This document shows, one piece after another, positions 22,001 to 29,767 of a DNA stretch of 64,000 bases. Both the position numbers and the translations under genes were made by a program. Every line of letters starts with the position of its first letter. Position 1 is the first letter of the stretch. This DNA is from Prorocentrum cordatum (taxonomy: Eukaryota > Sar > Dinophyceae > Prorocentrales > Prorocentraceae). Under the pieces are notes generated by a model, which saw only the letters and a program-made list of their open reading frames with translations, was not told the DNA's origin and ran no database searches. The stretch lies in contig CAUYUJ010020582.1 in NCBI GenBank assembly GCA_963575745.1, positions 669,083 to 733,082 on the forward strand. Reading direction: 5' to 3'.

Positions 22001-24606
22001 GTAGCAGTAGTCTTTGTACGGAGAGCCCTGTTCGTCTTGGCAACCGCAGTGGCCTGCGTGATTGCCTCCAGACTAACCCTCCTGATTGTTTCCTCCCTTG
22101 AGTGATCTGATGATTCAGTGGGCTGATCATGATCCAAGACAGGGAAATCAGGAAGCATAGCTGGTTGTCTGCCATACAGCGCATTGTACGGAGACACTTC
22201 ATTGTAGAAGGTAAATGCGTTGCTGGCAAACAAGGCTTCATGTAAGAGACGAGTGAAATTGAGAGGAATATTTAATCTATTCAATTCTTCTCCCATCACG
22301 TGTAAGAGGTGTCGCAGGATGCCGTTCCTAGCTTCGATAGTTGTAGCGTGTTGGCCACGCGCTCGAATACGAAGCTCTGTTCCCTTAGCCTTAAGGATGG
22401 CCTTTGCTGTATCATTATTCAGTGCTCCTTCCCCATCGGAGTATAAGATTTTAGCAGGGCCATGCTGCATCCAAGTCGTATGATAGGCATCGAGAACAGT
22501 ATGCATGGCTTTATCAGGAATCTCTGTGCCAGCTGCCCAGCGAATACAACGGTCGATGATGTGAAAAACAATATGTTCCTGTTTATAAAAGAAAAGATCA
22601 CATTCGACTTCCTCGTTGAAACGTCCTGGCAGTGACACAGAAGGCATCACCGTGTTGCCTGGTTTGTCCCAGGCTCGACATTCTCTACACGAGTCACAAA
22701 TGCCTTTGATCAGACTCAAACGGGTTTCACCCAGACCAACCTTGGTTAGAATCATCCGCATTTTTGGCTCCTTGGCATGAAACCATCTCAGGTGGAGTTT
22801 GCGGAGTTCTCGCTGCACTACAGCTGGGTCGAAGCTGCGCAGGTTTTGGAGGCTGAGCTGAACGTCGAAGCGAGTCCAATCAGGGAGCCTTGGCCTTGGC
22901 CTCGGCTCTGCTTGAGGCTGCGGCGGTGGTGGAGGATCTCCTCCCTCCATGCGTCCGCGCCTTGCTGCAACTTGTGGCAGTCTACGGTGATCGTCAGAGC
23001 TGCCAGCACCACTGTTGCCACCATTAGCCCCGTCAGCTCTGGTGATGTCATGGCTGCTGGCGCCTGCGGTTGGATCGCCCTCACCAGGCCGTGGCGGCCG
23101 AGGCGCGCGTATGCGCGCTCTTGCGGCCGGCGCCGCTTTTGCGGCTGGCGCCGCTTCTGCGGCTGGAGCCGCTTCCGCGGCTGGCGCCGCAGGAGCGGCT
23201 TGCCCCGCCGGACGCGGCTGGCCAAAGTTATCTGGCAGTTTCCATTTTTCGGCGAATCTGCATTGGCCAGATATCTTGGTGTGGTGAGGATTGCTCTTCT
23301 GATATTCCTTCTTACAGCTTGGACAATCCCAGTAATACGGTTCAACATCATACCACCGACACATCTTCGGATCCCTACTGTGCTTTGGTGATTGTTTGTA
23401 GTTGTTGTCCACACAGCCAGGGCACCCAAGACCGCCAGGTGGTGGTCGACAGATTTCTCCGTTTGGGTGTCTCCGGATTGTTGGGTCGTCCAAGTCGTAG
23501 CCAGCACTGTTTGTTACGAACGCATAGCTGCGTTCACGATTCGCGAATGGATCGCGACCGTAAGCAAACAGGTCTTTGGCGATTTGCACCGCATCAACGA
23601 TCAGTGACTGCATTCTGTAGGTATACTGTGCCGCCCTTGCTAGCTCTTTGTTACAAGCATTGGCGTGCACATGATTTCCTGGACAACGCTTGCCTCTGAA
23701 AGGTGCCAACAACTCTTCTTTATTTGCCATTATCTGTGTTGGCTTGCGAATGTATTGTCCAAATGAATCTTTGAGACCAGTCGTGCACTGATCAATGATT
23801 GTTTGGCAAGTGACCTTGCGTTGTGCCAGTTCTTTCCATGGCTGGATCTCATCCACCCACGTGCCCATTGGTTGTTCCCTGAGAAAGAAACGTCTTAGGT
23901 CGTCTTGTAATAGAGCAACTGTTCCACAGAACGTGATGTGAGGCAGGTCCTCTTTGTGGTGTTTAAGCCACGTATCATGATTGACCTGTGCGTTGAAGTA
24001 GGAAGGGAGTCCAGTAGTTCTGCAACTTGGCTGCAGAATCGTGATCTTGACAAAGCAAGTCTTGAGGTAGTGGAGGACTGCTCTTTGTACTTCCGAGTTT
24101 CCAAGGTCAACCATAGATATCTTGTCAAGGTTCCCGCCTGACGAGAGTCCCCTCTTGAAGGCTAATATGGATATACCACCCTTGCCCCCACATAATTCAA
24201 GCATGTCCACTTGATTGTTTCTGCCGTAGCATAACGACTGGACTATCGAGAAGACATCAGCATGTGAGTCAGCGGGTTGCCCCGCCGGTAACATCATGAA
24301 GATGTCCTCTGATTCGCTGTCCGAGTCCGAGTCGTCAAGAGGAACGTCGTTGAAATATGTGGAGCAGTCAAGCCCTTTGAGGTCCTCTCCACAGTCGTCG
24401 TTACCGTCTTCCACTTTCTTCGGGACTTTCTTCGGTTTGATGCCGGCTTCTTTGTCAGCTTTCTGCTTTTCTTTCTGTTTTATCCTGGCATCAGTGGGCA
24501 ACGCAGTTTCCGCGGAGAGATCCGCTGCGGAGGAATCCGCTGTAAAAGTCAGGAAATGGCGGAATTTCAGGAAGGTTGTTGGTGGGTCGCGTTTGGCAAC
24601 GCTCAA
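19051..24606 (-). CDS. pol: Copia pol: MTase-like, integrase, RT, RNase H
   Basis: 1851 codons. A charged N-terminus is followed by a methyltransferase-like region: LELCGGKGG (residues 136-144, motif I-like), PSC (193-195, the Pro-x-Cys of cytosine-C5 enzymes) and REQP (243-246, ENV-like). Next come the integrase His/Cys finger (LHLRWFH ... CDSCREC) and the catalytic triad D670 (ECDLFF), D724 (SDGEG) and E758 (IEARNG), with 33 residues between the last two. Reverse transcriptase has D1375 (LDINMAFL) and HVDD at 1477-1480 in place of YVDD. RNase H has D1630 (HSDSGYR) and E1688 (SAETL). The order integrase-RT-RNase H defines Copia. The start is the first ATG in frame, but the frame overlaps the upstream one by 116 bases, so the product is probably made by a +1 shift rather than from this ATG. 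No internal stops. Confidence 0.92.
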   Translation of the reverse strand: MSVAKRDPPTTFLKFRHFLTFTADSSAADLSAETALPTDARIKQKEKQKADKEAGIKPKKVPKKVEDGNDDCGEDLKGLDCSTYFNDVPLDDSDSDSESEDIFMMLPAGQPADSHADVFSIVQSLCYGRNNQVDMLELCGGKGGISILAFKRGLSSGGNLDKISMVDLGNSEVQRAVLHYLKTCFVKITILQPSCRTTGLPSYFNAQVNHDTWLKHHKEDLPHITFCGTVALLQDDLRRFFLREQPMGTWVDEIQPWKELAQRKVTCQTIIDQCTTGLKDSFGQYIRKPTQIMANKEELLAPFRGKRCPGNHVHANACNKELARAAQYTYRMQSLIVDAVQIAKDLFAYGRDPFANRERSYAFVTNSAGYDLDDPTIRRHPNGEICRPPPGGLGCPGCVDNNYKQSPKHSRDPKMCRWYDVEPYYWDCPSCKKEYQKSNPHHTKISGQCRFAEKWKLPDNFGQPRPAGQAAPAAPAAEAAPAAEAAPAAKAAPAARARIRAPRPPRPGEGDPTAGASSHDITRADGANGGNSGAGSSDDHRRLPQVAARRGRMEGGDPPPPPQPQAEPRPRPRLPDWTRFDVQLSLQNLRSFDPAVVQRELRKLHLRWFHAKEPKMRMILTKVGLGETRLSLIKGICDSCRECRAWDKPGNTVMPSVSLPGRFNEEVECDLFFYKQEHIVFHIIDRCIRWAAGTEIPDKAMHTVLDAYHTTWMQHGPAKILYSDGEGALNNDTAKAILKAKGTELRIRARGQHATTIEARNGILRHLLHVMGEELNRLNIPLNFTRLLHEALFASNAFTFYNEVSPYNALYGRQPAMLPDFPVLDHDQPTESSDHSREETIRRVSLEAITQATAVAKTNRALRTKTTATGEFHYKEGDLVDYHRPTTTKDDWGGWSGPYPVIRNEPDRGQVIVKVGNREVRVQYPDTRHTLYIEALMVREIGSDNTALRTVLAFIAGLPAGKPAMTFGYLPTKQGRLQMTAASRLSPKVHLALQYLIRNYFRIENVVAVRLAKSLTKLPAAPYADSCTLVHYDNDVTPGFHYYEADGTALNIYDITGSTHSRIIQCLKSRKPSAGFDQDLTKFEELADGSPPSESPPAAAPEEPPTDNDGRLPTIIEETEEDLDAFVLKSWYAELMDDRTLLEADTEEVMHTVPTYMTDTQCVLVSTTCEDVQGHLPERGHPPGYDMDTSYYVPLCSTEPDSKYDLDSDEHGKYIELCFTADMSKVVLSEQQHRLLDDSSVTTMRVYVSAASKRAVVVKEDDLLTKADIQANPVKVSKALYTELKTWLDNKCFQMTDLSKASNIMTSRYVYKWKFVKNEKGEMERTIRLRLVLRGFMDLEAFDVETFSGTARRSSQRLLASSAACNKAWIIASLDINMAFLKGLTCGELAAATGEKERVVCFTLPPGSAAVLRTLPGFESYDESKHCLRCLKPGTGTKDAPRAFSLKLRSITRSFGLQPTSYDEEFEMSPNLLTAKHVDDINMTGKEEAIDKYVKCVEDTFGKCKLNKHTYTNCAVRYNKTDDGSVTLDQDEYIKQLRPITHPELTGADPESKATKTISDMFVSLRGALAYALITQVWLMVYVVSLQRIQEPTNIQVRRLNAVTRKLQAGPKKIVYQAMTPTGEVDLHSDSGYRRLNGDEDDEVKGYGIRGANLLRRGHTQAGKPVVHLVDAYCKSHRLQVRSSYSAETLAAAHNLEDCYPTIVTLHELHSGPLTPTQLKNILEMGGLCIKVTLTIDAESVFKSLSSKDLKKPTECTLLGHISWIRQMMERGIVESVQWCDTRDMTADGHTKGSIDRALLLQVMAGQQSFKHELKKHTPYRAGRSSQDGPASRASGETRGQVRVSSEETRR

Positions 24607-25651
24607 TCGAAGGGGGAGGAGATCGATCGTCGTCGACGATCGTCACACGCTTTGGGCGTGGCCTTCGCGACTCACCATTGCCATGAAGAACTGGAGCCGG
24701 AGGCTCCCAGTATAGCCGAGTACTGATGTTTGTAACCCCATCAGGTAATGGAGCTACATAATTGTACCCAGTTGGCTGATCCTGGATTCTAATGTCTTGA
24801 ACGATCTTGTTCGTGTCCAGGTCGGTCGTGACCCTACGAACCACATGGTCCCATTGAGGGCCCTTTTGTGGACATTGAACGTAGTGTCTGACCTTTTTGT
24901 CAACGCGTGTACACACACTGAGGTGTACCGCACTCCGCTCATTCCTGATCATGTTGGCTTTATCGAGTTGATCAAGGAAGCGTGCAATAATAATAGCCAA
25001 AGTTTTATACCGAAACTCGGCACGTTGCTGATCTTGGCCATACCAATCCAAATCATGCTCCTTGTGTGATCCACAAGTACATTTCCATAAGTTTATCGGT
25101 ATATGAGGACAAGATGTAGCAACTTGTATATAAGAACCACTGGGATATTTACTGGATCGGTCAAACTTAATACCGAAATGACAGAGTCTGATTCGTATAA
25201 CGCTTAGCTTCAAATCTTCGATAACATCTTTGATCGGACCCTGTTTCCAGAAATACCCGGGTGGCCCCAGGATAACTATCTGCATTCTCAGAGCACGCGC
25301 TTTGATCAGGAGATTTTGTATACGTTGATAATGTGGTCCCGCCCTCTTTCCTGGAGTACGAACGTACCAATCAGAGGGTGTGGCCACCCACAACATATTG
25401 TAGTCTCCTGCCAACAAATTTCCCAAATACTGTGTTCCAGTTGAAGTCATTACCTCATTATGGGTAATCCGGTCGCATATATATCCACGGGTTCGGAGTT
25501 CAGCGCAAGCTGTGCGAATATCTTCGATGACGAGGCATTTTGAATGATATTTTTCTTCTCGGGCCTCAGCGCGGCCAACGTATGTCGCGAGGAGGCCGGT
25601 ATTCGGCTTCTCTTCGCAAGCGAGCGCCGCCGGCGCGCCCGCCTGCCCCCG
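24491..25651 (-). CDS. Retrotransposon ORF3: conserved MTase-like/Cys-His region
   Basis: The frame is open from just after the TGA at 25654-25652. The first ATG is at 25450 (319 codons from there). It is in the same frame as ORF1 and ORF2, so it looks like the continuation of one polyprotein. Visible features are LLAGDYNMLWVATPSDWY, IVILGPPGYFW, LCHFGIKFDRSSKYPSGSY and a Cys/His cluster WKCTCGSHKEHDLDWYG. I recall this FGIKFDRSS...PSG...C-x-C...H-x2-H-x-LDWYG pattern from dinoflagellate retroelement polyproteins, where it accompanies a methyltransferase-like fold; the function is unknown. It ends 116 bases inside pol. Confidence 0.7.
   Translation of the reverse strand, partial: RGQAGAPAALACEEKPNTGLLATYVGRAEAREEKYHSKCLVIEDIRTACAELRTRGYICDRITHNEVMTSTGTQYLGNLLAGDYNMLWVATPSDWYVRTPGKRAGPHYQRIQNLLIKARALRMQIVILGPPGYFWKQGPIKDVIEDLKLSVIRIRLCHFGIKFDRSSKYPSGSYIQVATSCPHIPINLWKCTCGSHKEHDLDWYGQDQQRAEFRYKTLAIIIARFLDQLDKANMIRNERSAVHLSVCTRVDKKVRHYVQCPQKGPQWDHVVRRVTTDLDTNKIVQDIRIQDQPTGYNYVAPLPDGVTNISTRLYWEPPAPVLHGNGESRRPRPKRVTIVDDDRSPPPSIERCQTRPTNNLPEIPPFPDFYSGFLRSGSLRGNCVAH
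24540..24557 (-). other. Probable +1 frame-change point between ORF3 and pol
   Basis: The upstream frame is coherent up to PPFPDFYS, and the pol frame becomes coherent at TADSSAADLSAE. The switch is a +1 step close to GAC-TTT-TAC-AGC. Two mini-hairpins (GCGGA-TTCC-TCCGC and GCGGA-TCTC-TCCGC) follow at once. A programmed +1 slip, as known for Ty1, or a one-base indel in the T run would both explain it. Confidence 0.5.
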
Positions 25652-25654
25652 TCA
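25624..25654 (-). promoter_or_regulatory. Candidate stop-codon readthrough signal: UGA-CGG plus GC hairpin
   Basis: The ORF2 stop is TGA (25654-25652) followed by CGG. Beginning 15 bases later is a hairpin GCGCC-GGC-GGCGC (25636-25624), extendable by GCG/CGC across an internal loop. UGA followed by CGG with a 3' structure is an established leaky context in several plus-strand RNA viruses. The frame stays open for over 380 codons beyond the stop. Function here is inferred. Confidence 0.45.
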
Positions 25655-28600
25655 GAGGGGCATGCTGTTAGCGGATGGCTCCGCAGGAGTCACTGGTGCG
25701 GCTACGCTCACAGTCTCCACGCGGGTTGGCCCCGCAGAGTCCGACGAACCTCCGCCCGTGCAGCTTGGTGGTGGTGGCGGTGTCGCGGGTGACCCCGCTT
25801 GGTTCTCAGGCGTCCACTTATTCACCGCCTCCTGGACTGCCCAGAATATCTTAGACTTCAGGGCATCCTTCATGTGTGGCCAGGTCCCTTCAGGACACTG
25901 TTGGCCTTCCCACCAGCTGTTCAGCGTCCTGTCCACGATCGCACGGGTCGTGTCTTCCAGGAGCTGCTTGTCGAGATACGGCTCGACAATGTACGCATCA
26001 GTCGTAACGGTCAGGGACTGTCCCATTGCGGGTTGCCCCGCTGTGGTCTCGGCGGGTGGCCCCGCACTAACCCCGGCGGGTGACCCCGCATTGACGGAGT
26101 CCTCGTCGTTCTCCGTCTCGGTGTAGCCATCACGACTACTGCGGATTGTAAAGGTGTTCGTGACCGTCTGGCTTTTAGCCCCGTCATACAACCCGCATGG
26201 AATGGCTAGATGTCCTGAGGGGGTTTTCTTCGCCCTCAGGACCTTGGCGCCCTTCCCCAGCTTAAGAGTATAATCTCCGCTGGGGAAGATAACCTTCTGG
26301 AAGCCTGGCTTCAGCACGATGATTGTGTCACGTGCTTCCATGGCGCCCAGGCCCCAGATGGCTGGGAGGTTTGCACCTGAGCCCTCTGCGATGTTGGAAG
26401 CATACTCCTCGATGCGGGGGCTTGCCTCATTGGCGTATTGCACCCCGATCTTGAAGTTGCCCATTTTCCGACAGATCGCAGCACCCTCACCGACACCGTT
26501 GATGTAGAGGGTTTTGCTCAGTGTGCATATGGCCGGTCTGTGATTGTACCTGGCCATAACCTCCTGGAAGGTTCGTGCTGTATTAGCTCCGATGATGTTC
26601 ACGTTGGAGCCAATGTCTAGCATGAACGATATGCAGGGCATTCCGTCTTCGTCGGGGAAGAATGTCCCTGTCCGCGCCGCCAGAGCCATCGTACCATGGT
26701 CATCAGTATGGTACGTAATCTGTGAACCGAGCGTGCCTTTCAGTAGGCGTTGTTCCAGCACCCACTGGCTCATTGTTAGCTCGGTGCACCATATTTGCTC
26801 ATATTGGCGGCGCTCCTCCACGGTAATTGGTTCCTGTTCAAGAACCCAATAATTCGCAGAGAGTGTGGAGGTCCACTCACCTCCTGGCGGAAGCGTATCC
26901 GTGACGTCACGTGTGTAGGTCAGCCCTTCCGTGTTGATCATGAAGGTATTGTGGAATTGGGCTGCCTCCGCGCTTTCAGCACTGGCCCGGCTTCTAGCGC
27001 TTACCGGGCTCTCTACACGTGAGGTTCTGGATCCGCCTCCGCTCCTGCCACTCCGCCTAATATTGGCCTCCATTGCCCTCAGGAATCCCGGATTCGGAGG
27101 TCCATTTGCGGGTGACCCCGCTTTGGCGGCAGGAGCCGCTTCGGCGGGTGGCCCCGCTTTGGCGGCGGGAGTCGCTTCGGCGGGTGGCCCCGCTGCTGGG
27201 GGCCCCTGTGCTCGAAGCGTAGGCAGGATCGGCATCTGGATGCCTTGCTCTGGCGCTGGCCAGGGGTGTGTCTGTGCAGCTGGGGCACGTGCGGATGGCT
27301 CCGCCGAGGCGGCTCGAGCCTCTAGTGCCTCCACTGCTTCCCGCAGCCGACGCAGTTCCCGAGCATCCACCACGTATCTTTCCTGCTGGCGCGCCTGTTC
27401 CGACTCAGCGTCGCGCTGTCCAGCATGCGGAAAATGTGCTGTGATTATGCCCGGCCCACGGCATACAGCGCAGGGTGCCTCGTTTGGCGCACCTGGCCGC
27501 TGATTGCGGACGTGCTGCTGTGCAACACGATCCCAGCATATATCGTGGAAGAAGTGCCCGCACGCCAGTCTCCACACCGTGGTGCCCATCTCGTAGGGGT
27601 CCATACAGATTGGGCACTGTGTGAAATTGTAGTCTGAAATGACTGGAGTAGGCACGTCGGGGCGAGTCCGAGCCTGACGCTCGAAGGTAGTTTCGCCCTC
27701 CCGATATGGCGTCGGTGGTGGCAGTCTATCTGTCTGTTCAGCGGGTGGCCCCGCGCCTGCGGGTGTCCCCGCTTGGTTGTCACGCTCGATCCTTCTCTGG
27801 ATCGCGCGCTGTTGGCGCAGCCTAGCGTTGTCCCGAGCCTGCTGCCTAGATGCCAGTATCGCTTGCTGCGTGTTGTGCACGTCGCGAATGTAGTCTGGCA
27901 TGCTGCCCAGAGCGGCTGGCACCGCGAGACCAGCTGGCTGAACTACGGTCTCGGGGTCCGTCGGCGTGGGCATGTAGGCGTAGTGCGGCATAGACTGCGC
28001 ATCGACTGCTCGTGTATACTGCAAACGAAACATCTCATTGGCCAGATTCCGAGTGTATTCGTTCGCAGGTGGCCCCGCAATCATAGGAGTGTTATTCACC
28101 TGCGCGTAGTACTCCGGGTACATCGGCGCATCCATGGCCTGTGCCTCTGCTGGTCCATGATTATCCCATCCATATATTGGGTGTGATGCTATTCCTGGAA
28201 TAAACACCTGTCGATATGGATTCGTGGGATCAGCATTTGGAGCGTCATCAGAAGTCCAGCTCCAGAGAGGCCGAAAGTCGCCATGGTTCGTAACATCTAT
28301 GTTGCGGTTCCGCAACAGGCTGGGCACTCTATCAGCTTGTTGCTGCAAAAAGGTAGCCTGTGCTCTCAAGTTGGCTGCCCGACGTTCGTAGTCTGAACCT
28401 TGCTGTCCGTCAGCGGGTGGCCCCGCGTGTGCGGATGACTCCGCAGGCGTTCGCTCGGCGGGTGTCCCCGCAGCCACTCCTCCTTCACTACCCCTCGGAG
28501 TGCCAAAGGGAGTGGTCGCCTGGAGTGCTGCTGCGAGCGCCGGATTTCCGCGAATCGCCTGGAGTCGTTGCCACAGGCTGTTCTCGCTCGTTTCAGACGG

Positions 28601-29767
28601 CGGAGTCCGAAACGGCGAGCCACCATCTGAGCCGCCCATAGGAGCAAACCTCGCAACTCCAGCTTGCTGTGGAGGGCGTTGTGGTTGTGGTCCTAGGACG
28701 CCTGGTGGCCCCGCAGGAGGGCGCAGGTTCCTCTGCTGTGCGTCTTGGATACCTGCATGCACCGCCCACGGGTCAGCACGGTATAGCTGATCGGTCAGTC
28801 CAGAAACGTCGGCTGATGTCAAATGGCTGTTGAGAGCGTGGACCCAGGACTGCTGGTCCGGCCTCCAAGGAGATGCTACCGTCGCCACCGGTGTGACTAC
28901 TTGCTGCCATGAACCGTCCGAGGTGCCTACCGCGGGTGTCCCCGCTCCTGCGGGTGGCCCCGCCTCAGGCATGACCTCGTCCTCCTGGGCATTCATCATG
29001 AGGACTGTCTGTGTGTCGTACGGTCGTGGAGCAACATCTTGCTCGGTCATGACCAAATTGAATGGACGACCGTCCGTCTTAGCCCAGCCCTTGAGGTACA
29101 TGGCGTGGTCTTCCATTACCGCCACAGTTCTGTCACACATTTTAAGTGGCAGATAGTCATCAGTGCGAATCCTGTCCGCGGGTTGGCCCCGCCTCCGCGA
29201 CTTGTCATAGAACAGCGGATTGCTCCAGGCTTCGCCGACCCGATATTTCGCAATGCTCACTATCTGGAGGATATGATCGGGCGGTATACGTCCGTCGTGG
29301 CCCCGTGTCATGACTATGTCATTTGCTGATCTCCATAGAGAGAAGCCACTGGACAGCATCTTGTTGATGCTGCAGAATATGAGCACCTCCGAGTCAGGAC
29401 GGATGCCCGATTGTATCCTCGGGTCGCCCGGGAGGTAGGGGCATCCATGCACAAATTGGCGCCCCCCCTTCCTCTTCGGGTTGTCCTGTGCGAGGCATGA
29501 AAGGCCTTTAGCAAGAATGTCCTTGACATATTCCCACTGTGTCCCGTGGATGAAGTATACTGGGTCGTCTGGTTCTTTCATCCATGTTGTGATCGGCTTG
29601 AACAGCGACTCGGGACAGTGGATGCCTGGACTGCTGTGGCCGTTCGTGGCTCTGATGAAGTACTGTGGCCTGCGTGCTTTCGGTCGAAACCTAGGAGGCA
29701 GCAGCAAGCTGTCATCAACGCACTTCATCTGGAGCCTGCCCTTCTGCATGCCGTGATGGTCAATTAT
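25652..29767 (-). CDS. Retrotransposon ORF2: Tpt1 C-half, RING-H2, aspartic protease
   Basis: The frame is open from just after the TAG at 29770-29768; the first ATG is at 29749 (1365 codons, numbering used here). Residues 1-170 are the C-terminal half of a Tpt1/KptA RNA 2'-phosphotransferase: MQKGRLQM, FIRATNGHS (R33), FIHGT (67-70), RQFVHG, SGIRPDSEVLIF (R117), RSANDIVMT, GRIPPDHI. A RING-H2 finger follows (C712-x2-C715-x14-C730-x-H732-x2-H735-x2-C738 ... C760-x2-C763), the hallmark of ubiquitin E3 ligases. A retropepsin-like site LDIGS has D1045 (DIG in place of the usual D-T/S-G). The linkers carry many AGxPA peptides encoded by mini-hairpins. In frame with ORF1 upstream and ORF3 downstream. 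Confidence 0.85.
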   Translation of the reverse strand: MIDHHGMQKGRLQMKCVDDSLLLPPRFRPKARRPQYFIRATNGHSSPGIHCPESLFKPITTWMKEPDDPVYFIHGTQWEYVKDILAKGLSCLAQDNPKRKGGRQFVHGCPYLPGDPRIQSGIRPDSEVLIFCSINKMLSSGFSLWRSANDIVMTRGHDGRIPPDHILQIVSIAKYRVGEAWSNPLFYDKSRRRGQPADRIRTDDYLPLKMCDRTVAVMEDHAMYLKGWAKTDGRPFNLVMTEQDVAPRPYDTQTVLMMNAQEDEVMPEAGPPAGAGTPAVGTSDGSWQQVVTPVATVASPWRPDQQSWVHALNSHLTSADVSGLTDQLYRADPWAVHAGIQDAQQRNLRPPAGPPGVLGPQPQRPPQQAGVARFAPMGGSDGGSPFRTPPSETSENSLWQRLQAIRGNPALAAALQATTPFGTPRGSEGGVAAGTPAERTPAESSAHAGPPADGQQGSDYERRAANLRAQATFLQQQADRVPSLLRNRNIDVTNHGDFRPLWSWTSDDAPNADPTNPYRQVFIPGIASHPIYGWDNHGPAEAQAMDAPMYPEYYAQVNNTPMIAGPPANEYTRNLANEMFRLQYTRAVDAQSMPHYAYMPTPTDPETVVQPAGLAVPAALGSMPDYIRDVHNTQQAILASRQQARDNARLRQQRAIQRRIERDNQAGTPAGAGPPAEQTDRLPPPTPYREGETTFERQARTRPDVPTPVISDYNFTQCPICMDPYEMGTTVWRLACGHFFHDICWDRVAQQHVRNQRPGAPNEAPCAVCRGPGIITAHFPHAGQRDAESEQARQQERYVVDARELRRLREAVEALEARAASAEPSARAPAAQTHPWPAPEQGIQMPILPTLRAQGPPAAGPPAEATPAAKAGPPAEAAPAAKAGSPANGPPNPGFLRAMEANIRRSGRSGGGSRTSRVESPVSARSRASAESAEAAQFHNTFMINTEGLTYTRDVTDTLPPGGEWTSTLSANYWVLEQEPITVEERRQYEQIWCTELTMSQWVLEQRLLKGTLGSQITYHTDDHGTMALAARTGTFFPDEDGMPCISFMLDIGSNVNIIGANTARTFQEVMARYNHRPAICTLSKTLYINGVGEGAAICRKMGNFKIGVQYANEASPRIEEYASNIAEGSGANLPAIWGLGAMEARDTIIVLKPGFQKVIFPSGDYTLKLGKGAKVLRAKKTPSGHLAIPCGLYDGAKSQTVTNTFTIRSSRDGYTETENDEDSVNAGSPAGVSAGPPAETTAGQPAMGQSLTVTTDAYIVEPYLDKQLLEDTTRAIVDRTLNSWWEGQQCPEGTWPHMKDALKSKIFWAVQEAVNKWTPENQAGSPATPPPPPSCTGGGSSDSAGPTRVETVSVAAPVTPAEPSANSMPL

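Noticed and set aside
25544-26126. Plus-strand frames opposite the retrotransposon
   Set aside because: Shadows of the minus-strand polyprotein, no independent motif.
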